A DNA stretch of 64,000 nt, from NCBI GenBank assembly GCA_036376595.1, contig DASVAA010000184.1, positions 1 through 64,000 of the forward strand, in the 5' to 3' direction. A model generated the notes under the pieces. The model did no database searches and was not told the origin of the DNA. It worked only from the letters and a program-made list of their open reading frames with translations. Shown one piece after another: positions 59,642-64,000 of the stretch (the stretch's first letter is position 1; the number at the start of each line of letters is the position of its first letter). Source of the stretch: SMAG-U1939 sp036376595 (lineage in GTDB: Bacteria > Chloroflexota > Ktedonobacteria > Ktedonobacterales > JADMIN01). The translations under genes were made by a program, and so were the position numbers.

Positions 59642-60806
59642 AACGGCTACCCTCCTCATTTACTTGATAGCTGCCTGATCTGCTTGCCGCCGCGAACGGC
59701 GCCCGCCGCCCGCTCAGGATGCCTTCCACTGTACCATGCGGTGCCACGATCAGGCCCAGCCACGCCCACAATCCGCCGGAGTTACCGTGTTACGTTGAGT
59801 AGTCCAATAGTCCAGATGCCCCATCGCGTAGCTCATGTGTTTGTTGATCCCCTTGCATGACTGATGAGCATGTGATAGCGTGTAGAGACGAGGCGGCGGA
59901 AGACGGCGCCGGGTTGGCTGCGGTGGCAACCTGGTACGCGACGTGCGATGATGTTGGGCACGCCGTCACGCCTCTCGCGTGCGGATTCGTTCGGCGGCAA
60001 CGCCACGGTTCCGAACTCGCACTTTCCAACTGAAGACGTATCGTTCCGTAGCGACACCGGGTGCCGTCCGGGACGCGCATCATGAGCATGCGCGCAGCCC
60101 GGCCGTGTTCCCGAGTCACTCCGCCAGGCAGGCGGAGGACAGCCGTCCGCTCGCGTCGCGCGACCCAAGCAGTACACAACCGAGAACACTGCCACGCGAG
60201 CCCACGTCCATATCCTCCCCGCCGAGCGCCGCGACTCTGCCTCCGCAGGCCCCGCATGGTGATTGGGGGCGGCGGATGGGAGCGCGGGTGCCCGGTCGAA
60301 GCGCGCCCTTCTCGCTGGGTCCGAGACGGCGCCGTCCTGCGCTCGCGGAGGAGCGCCCTGAGCATCCACGCGCATGAGCAGCCCACATCCCCATTGTGCG
60401 GCGCGCGCCTGCATTGCTCGCCGGGGTGACGGTTCGCCCACGTCTTCGGTCCTCTTCGAGCACACCCTGCCCGCCCTCGTGCATTGCGGCACGCGCGCCG
60501 ACCGACCCGCCGGGCAGTCCACAGCGTGGTGTGTACCGGGGCTCCCCGGAAACAGGAGCAAGAGCGCGGCTGCGGGGACGCAGGGCCGCCAGTGATTATC
60601 ACAGCCAATTGCTGTCCAGACGCGGAAAGCGACGAGTCTTCGTTCCTTTTGGCAAGCTGTCCGTACACCTCCCGTCTCAGGTGGAGACGCGGAGCGCTTG
60701 AGCGGGACCGCGGAATCCCCACGAACGCGCCTAGCGGAGCGCCGATGCGCCCGCCGGCCGCTCGCGATGCGGGACACGCGGCAGGTCGGGAAGAGAGCAG
60801 AGACGT
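59642..60806. other. Long intergenic region without a recognisable gene
   Basis: 1165 bases between the SDR and prkA starts. Long open frames exist on both strands, but none has a Shine-Dalgarno, family resemblance or normal composition. No tRNA, SRP RNA, tmRNA or RNase P core was recognised. It should contain the SDR and prkA promoters, but none could be placed with confidence. Confidence 0.5.
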
Positions 60807-62702
60807 ATGGACCTGGTGAAACGGCTTGAAGAGTATCGGGCAACCGAACGCGCGCTACGCTGGGAAGGCACTTTCGCCCAATACTTCGAGATTGCGACGC
60901 GGCAGCCGAGCGTGGCGCAGCTTTCGCATGAGCGCATCTACAACATGATCGTGGCTACCGGCACTGACACCAACCGGCAGGGCGAGCCGCGCTACAAGTT
61001 CTTCGACGGCGAGATTTTTGGCCTGGAGAAGCCCTTGCAGCAGATCGTCGAATACTTCCATTCGGGCGCCCAGCGTCTCGAAGTGCGCAAGCGCATCCTG
61101 CTGCTAATGGGGCCGGTCGGCGGCGGCAAGTCGTCGATCGTCAGCCTGCTCAAGCGTGGACTGGAGGAGTACGCGCGCGCCGAGGCCGGGGCGGCCTACG
61201 CGATCAAAGAATGCCCGATGCACGAAGAGCCGCTGCACCTGATCCCGGCAGAACTGCGCGCCGACGTGGAGAAGGAGTTCGGCCTCTACATCGAGGGCGA
61301 TCTCTGCCCCCAGTGCCGCTGGCTGCTCGAGAACAAGTACGGCGGCAAGATCGAGGATGTGCCGGTGGTGCGCATGGCTTTCAGCGAGAAATACCGCAAC
61401 GGCATCGGCACCTTTACCCCGTCTGATCCGAAGAGCCAGGACATCTCAGAGCTAGTGGGCGGCATTGACCTCTCCACCATCGGCGAGGTCGGCGTGGAGA
61501 GCGACCCGCGTGCATACCGCTTCGACGGCGAGCTGAATATTGCCAACCGCGGGCTGATGGAATTCATCGAGATGCTCAAAGTGGACGAGAAGTTCCTCTA
61601 TGTGCTGCTCACGCTGTCGCAGGAGCAGAACATCAAGACCGGCCGCTTCTCGATGATCTACGCCGACGAGGTGGTGGTCAGCCACACCAACGAGCACGAG
61701 TATCAGGCGTTCGTCGGCAACAAGAAGTCTGAGGCGCTGCAAGACCGCATCATCCTGGTCAAGGTGCCCTATAACCTGCGCGTCGCGGACGAGGTGAAGA
61801 TCTACGAGAAGCTGCTGGGACAGAGCGCGCTCCAGGACGTCCACATCGCGCCGAACACACTGCGCACCGCGGCGACCTTCGCCGTGCTGACGCGCCTCGA
61901 AGGCTCCAAGAAGGCCGGCATGAGCCTGATGAAGAAGCTCAGGCTCTACGATGGCGAAGACCTCGAGGAATTCAAGCAGAAGGACATTAAGGAGCTGCAG
62001 GATGAGACCGTCCGCGAGGGTATGGACGGCATCTCGCCGCGCTACATCATCAACCGGCTCTCCAGCGCGCTGGTGCGCGAGCACGTGACCTGCATCAACC
62101 CAATCGATGCGCTGCGGGCGCTGCGCGATGGCCTCGACCAGCACACCGGCATCACCCGCGAGGAGCGCGAGCGCTATCTCAACTTCATCAGCGAGGCGCG
62201 CAAAGAGTACGACGAGTACGCGCGCAAAGAGGTGCAGCGCGCGTTTGTCTACTCGTTCGAGGAGTCGGCGCGCACGCTGCTCAACAACTACCTCGACAAT
62301 GTCGAGGCGTATTGCAATAAGACCAAGCTGCGCGACCCAATCACTGAGGAGGACGTGGACCCCGACGAGCAGCTCATGCGCTCGATCGAGGAGCAGATCG
62401 GTATCACCGAGAACGCCAAGAAGGCGTTCCGCGAGGAGATCCTGATCCGTATCTCGTCGCTGGCGCGGCGGGGCCAGACCTTTGACTACACGAGCCACGA
62501 GCGGCTGAAGGAAGCCATCGAGAAGAAGCTCTTCGCCGACCTGCGCGACGTGGTCAAGATCACCACCTCATCCAAGACGCCCGACGCCGAGCAGCTCAAG
62601 AAGACCAACGAGGTGATCAGCCGGCTGATGTCGGACCACGGCTACTGCCCCGTCTGCGCCAACGAGCTGCTCAAGTACGTCGGCTCGCTGCTCAACCGAT
62701 AG
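60807..62702 (+). CDS. prkA: PrkA-family serine protein kinase
   Basis: A 631-residue protein. The PrkA AAA domain has Walker A LLMGPVGGGKSSIV and a CPMHEEPLHLIP...CPQCRWLLE cysteine segment. The C-terminal kinase-like domain ends at NELLKYVGSLLNR. PrkA is linked to stress and stationary-phase responses and is encoded with a DUF444 protein, as here. Its starting site is GGAAGAGAG. Confidence 0.95.
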   Translation: MDLVKRLEEYRATERALRWEGTFAQYFEIATRQPSVAQLSHERIYNMIVATGTDTNRQGEPRYKFFDGEIFGLEKPLQQIVEYFHSGAQRLEVRKRILLLMGPVGGGKSSIVSLLKRGLEEYARAEAGAAYAIKECPMHEEPLHLIPAELRADVEKEFGLYIEGDLCPQCRWLLENKYGGKIEDVPVVRMAFSEKYRNGIGTFTPSDPKSQDISELVGGIDLSTIGEVGVESDPRAYRFDGELNIANRGLMEFIEMLKVDEKFLYVLLTLSQEQNIKTGRFSMIYADEVVVSHTNEHEYQAFVGNKKSEALQDRIILVKVPYNLRVADEVKIYEKLLGQSALQDVHIAPNTLRTAATFAVLTRLEGSKKAGMSLMKKLRLYDGEDLEEFKQKDIKELQDETVREGMDGISPRYIINRLSSALVREHVTCINPIDALRALRDGLDQHTGITREERERYLNFISEARKEYDEYARKEVQRAFVYSFEESARTLLNNYLDNVEAYCNKTKLRDPITEEDVDPDEQLMRSIEEQIGITENAKKAFREEILIRISSLARRGQTFDYTSHERLKEAIEKKLFADLRDVVKITTSSKTPDAEQLKKTNEVISRLMSDHGYCPVCANELLKYVGSLLNR

Positions 62703-62718
62703 CGGTAGCACCGCCCGT

Positions 62719-62758
62719 CGCGTTCGTTCGCGTTCGTTCGCGTTCGTTCGCGTTCGTT
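62719..62758 (+). repeat. Four tandem copies of a 10-bp unit
   Basis: CGCGTTCGTT is repeated four times exactly between prkA and the DUF444 gene. Copy number could vary by slippage. Confidence 0.95.
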
Positions 62759-62894
62759 TGAGGGCCGGAGCGTTCCATGTCAGGTGACGCGCGGGGCATC
62801 TGGCCGCCACGTCGGCGATCCCATCGGGGGGACGTCGCGACCTATCATCGCTCGCTCGCCCGTTCGTCGTTCCAGGTTCAGGAGGCGCAGGCAG

Positions 62895-64000
62895 ATGCAG
62901 ACAGCCAATGTGTCGCGGCAAGACTGGTCGCTTCACCGCAAGGGCCAGATCGACCAGGAGCGCCACAAGCAGAAGATCCGCGAGGCGATCAAGAAGAACT
63001 TGGCCGACATCGTCAGCGAGGAGAGCATCATCCTCTCGGATGGCAAGAAGGTCATCAAAGTCCCGATCCGCTCGCTCGAAGAATATCGCTTCCGCTACGA
63101 CCCCGGCCGCCAGACGCACTCCGGCGAGGGCGACGGCGACAGCAAGGTGGGCGACGTGATCGCCACCGAGCCGCGCCAGGGTCGGGGCCGGCGGGGACAG
63201 CAGGCCGGCGAGGAGCCGGGGGTGGACTACTACGAGGCGGAGGTCACGCTCGACGAGCTGGCGGCGATGATCTTCGAGGATCTCGGGTTGCCCTTCCTGG
63301 AGGAGAAGAAGCTGGCCGAGATGGAGACCGAGTCAGTGCGTTTCACCGACGTACGCAAGGTCGGCCCGCTCGCCAATCTCGACAAGAAGCGCACGATCCT
63401 GGAGAACCTCAAGCGCAACGCCGCCAAAGGCGACCCAACCTTCCACGACGTGAAGAACGAGGACCTGCGCTTCAAGGTCTGGGAGCCGACGATCAAGTAC
63501 CAGTCGAATGCTGTTGTCATAGCCATGATGGATGTTTCGGGGTCAATGGGCGATTTTGAGAAGTATATCGCCCGCAGCTTCTACTTCTGGATGGTGCGCT
63601 TCCTCCGCACCAAGTACAACAACGTGAAGATCGTCTTCATCAGCCACCACACCGAGGCCAAGGAGGTGACTGAGGAGGAGTTCTTCACGCACGGCGAAAG
63701 CGGCGGCACGCAGGTCTCGTCGGCCTACGAGCTGGCGCTCCAGATCATCAAGGAACGCTTCAATCCCGACGACTGGAACATCTATCCGTTCCACTTCTCC
63801 GACGGCGACAATCTGCCGTGGGACAACGAGCGCTGCGTCAATCTCGTCCACAAGCTGCTGGAGCAGTGCAACCTCTTCGGCTACGGTGAGATCCGCGAGG
63901 GGCATTACCGCTCGCAGAGCACGCTGATGTCGGCCTTCGGCAAGATTCAGGAGAAGAAGTTCATCGCCGTCACGATCACTGACAAGAGCGAGGTCTACCC
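62895..64000 (+). CDS. DUF444 (YeaH/YhbH) VWA-type protein, cut by the window end
   Basis: 368 codons are visible and the frame is open at the edge. RQDWSLHRKGQIDQERHKQKIREAIKKNL opens the family, and VVIAMMDVSGSMGDFEKYIARSFYFWM is the MIDAS (DxSxS) of its VWA fold. HHTEAKEVTEEEFFTHGESGGTQVSSAYE holds the later metal-site threonine. AGGAGG lies 9 bases before the ATG. With PrkA it forms the conserved prkA-yeaH pair, often followed by spoVR, which would lie beyond the window. Confidence 0.93.
   Translation, partial: MQTANVSRQDWSLHRKGQIDQERHKQKIREAIKKNLADIVSEESIILSDGKKVIKVPIRSLEEYRFRYDPGRQTHSGEGDGDSKVGDVIATEPRQGRGRRGQQAGEEPGVDYYEAEVTLDELAAMIFEDLGLPFLEEKKLAEMETESVRFTDVRKVGPLANLDKKRTILENLKRNAAKGDPTFHDVKNEDLRFKVWEPTIKYQSNAVVIAMMDVSGSMGDFEKYIARSFYFWMVRFLRTKYNNVKIVFISHHTEAKEVTEEEFFTHGESGGTQVSSAYELALQIIKERFNPDDWNIYPFHFSDGDNLPWDNERCVNLVHKLLEQCNLFGYGEIREGHYRSQSTLMSAFGKIQEKKFIAVTITDKSEVY

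Noticed and set aside
59790..60843. Long minus-strand frames of 310 and 336 codons in the SDR-prkA gap
   Set aside because: They overlap each other in different frames, have no ribosome site and show low-complexity Arg/Pro/Ala composition.
62777..63559. 260-codon frame overlapping the DUF444 gene
   Set aside because: The DUF444 frame from 62895 shows the family signature and MIDAS. This one is a +1 shadow.

Overview
The window is GC-rich bacterial chromosome. The gene mix points to a Chloroflexota-type organism, but this is an inference because there is no rRNA to settle it. The supporting genes are F420/deazaflavin-type oxidoreductases, a sigma-54, an XRE/NB-ARC/TPR regulator, a PrkA/DUF444 pair, an ECF41 sigma factor, a bacterial XPB helicase, and SAM-I and T-box leader RNAs together in one genome.

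Layout. 1-6 kb: a CoxM-type FAD subunit, a DUF433/DUF5615 toxin-antitoxin-like pair, and an anion-type ABC transporter (two fused permease domains plus an ATPase) behind a leader with hairpins and a short ORF. 6-13 kb: an LLM-class oxidoreductase, two small membrane proteins, an SDR, a large ATPase regulator, and AlkZ-like and PNPOx-like proteins. 13-17.3 kb: a DtxR/MntR regulator with a very good promoter, MntH, a membrane-anchored TIR protein and tRNA-Pro(UGG). 17-25 kb: small accessory enzymes and an ECF sigma/anti-sigma pair. 25-33 kb: L9, sigma-54, a PQQ-like protein, an alpha/beta-hydrolase-like protein lacking its nucleophile, XPB and a membrane-anchored propeller protein.

33.4-43 kb is the aspartate-family amino-acid cluster: metX, metY, a fused thrB-thrC, lysC and asd, all on the + strand. 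metX is preceded by a SAM-I riboswitch with its own terminator, followed by a T-box, so two ligand sensors lie in series on one leader. No homoserine dehydrogenase is visible. 43-48 kb: a CoxE-like VWA protein with a MoxR ATPase, then ftsH with a clear terminator. 48.3-51 kb: a three-gene operon (NDH-2-like flavoprotein, deazaflavin-dependent oxidoreductase, ECF41 sigma) starting at a match to the ECF41 promoter. 51-60 kb: a CAP protein, CcdA, a PadR pair with an operator inside its promoter, a LonC-like protease with degenerate ATPase motifs, a nitroreductase, MFS and SDR. 60.8 kb to the end: prkA and a DUF444 gene cut by the window edge.

Short palindromic repeats run through the whole window. 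One superfamily has a conserved TGTAG/CTACA end and hairpin arms that change together between copies. Copies lie between genes, against stop codons and in frame inside genes. They make the linker joining ThrB to ThrC, a loop in ThrB, a loop in LysC, a linker in the transporter permease and an insert in the NB-ARC regulator.
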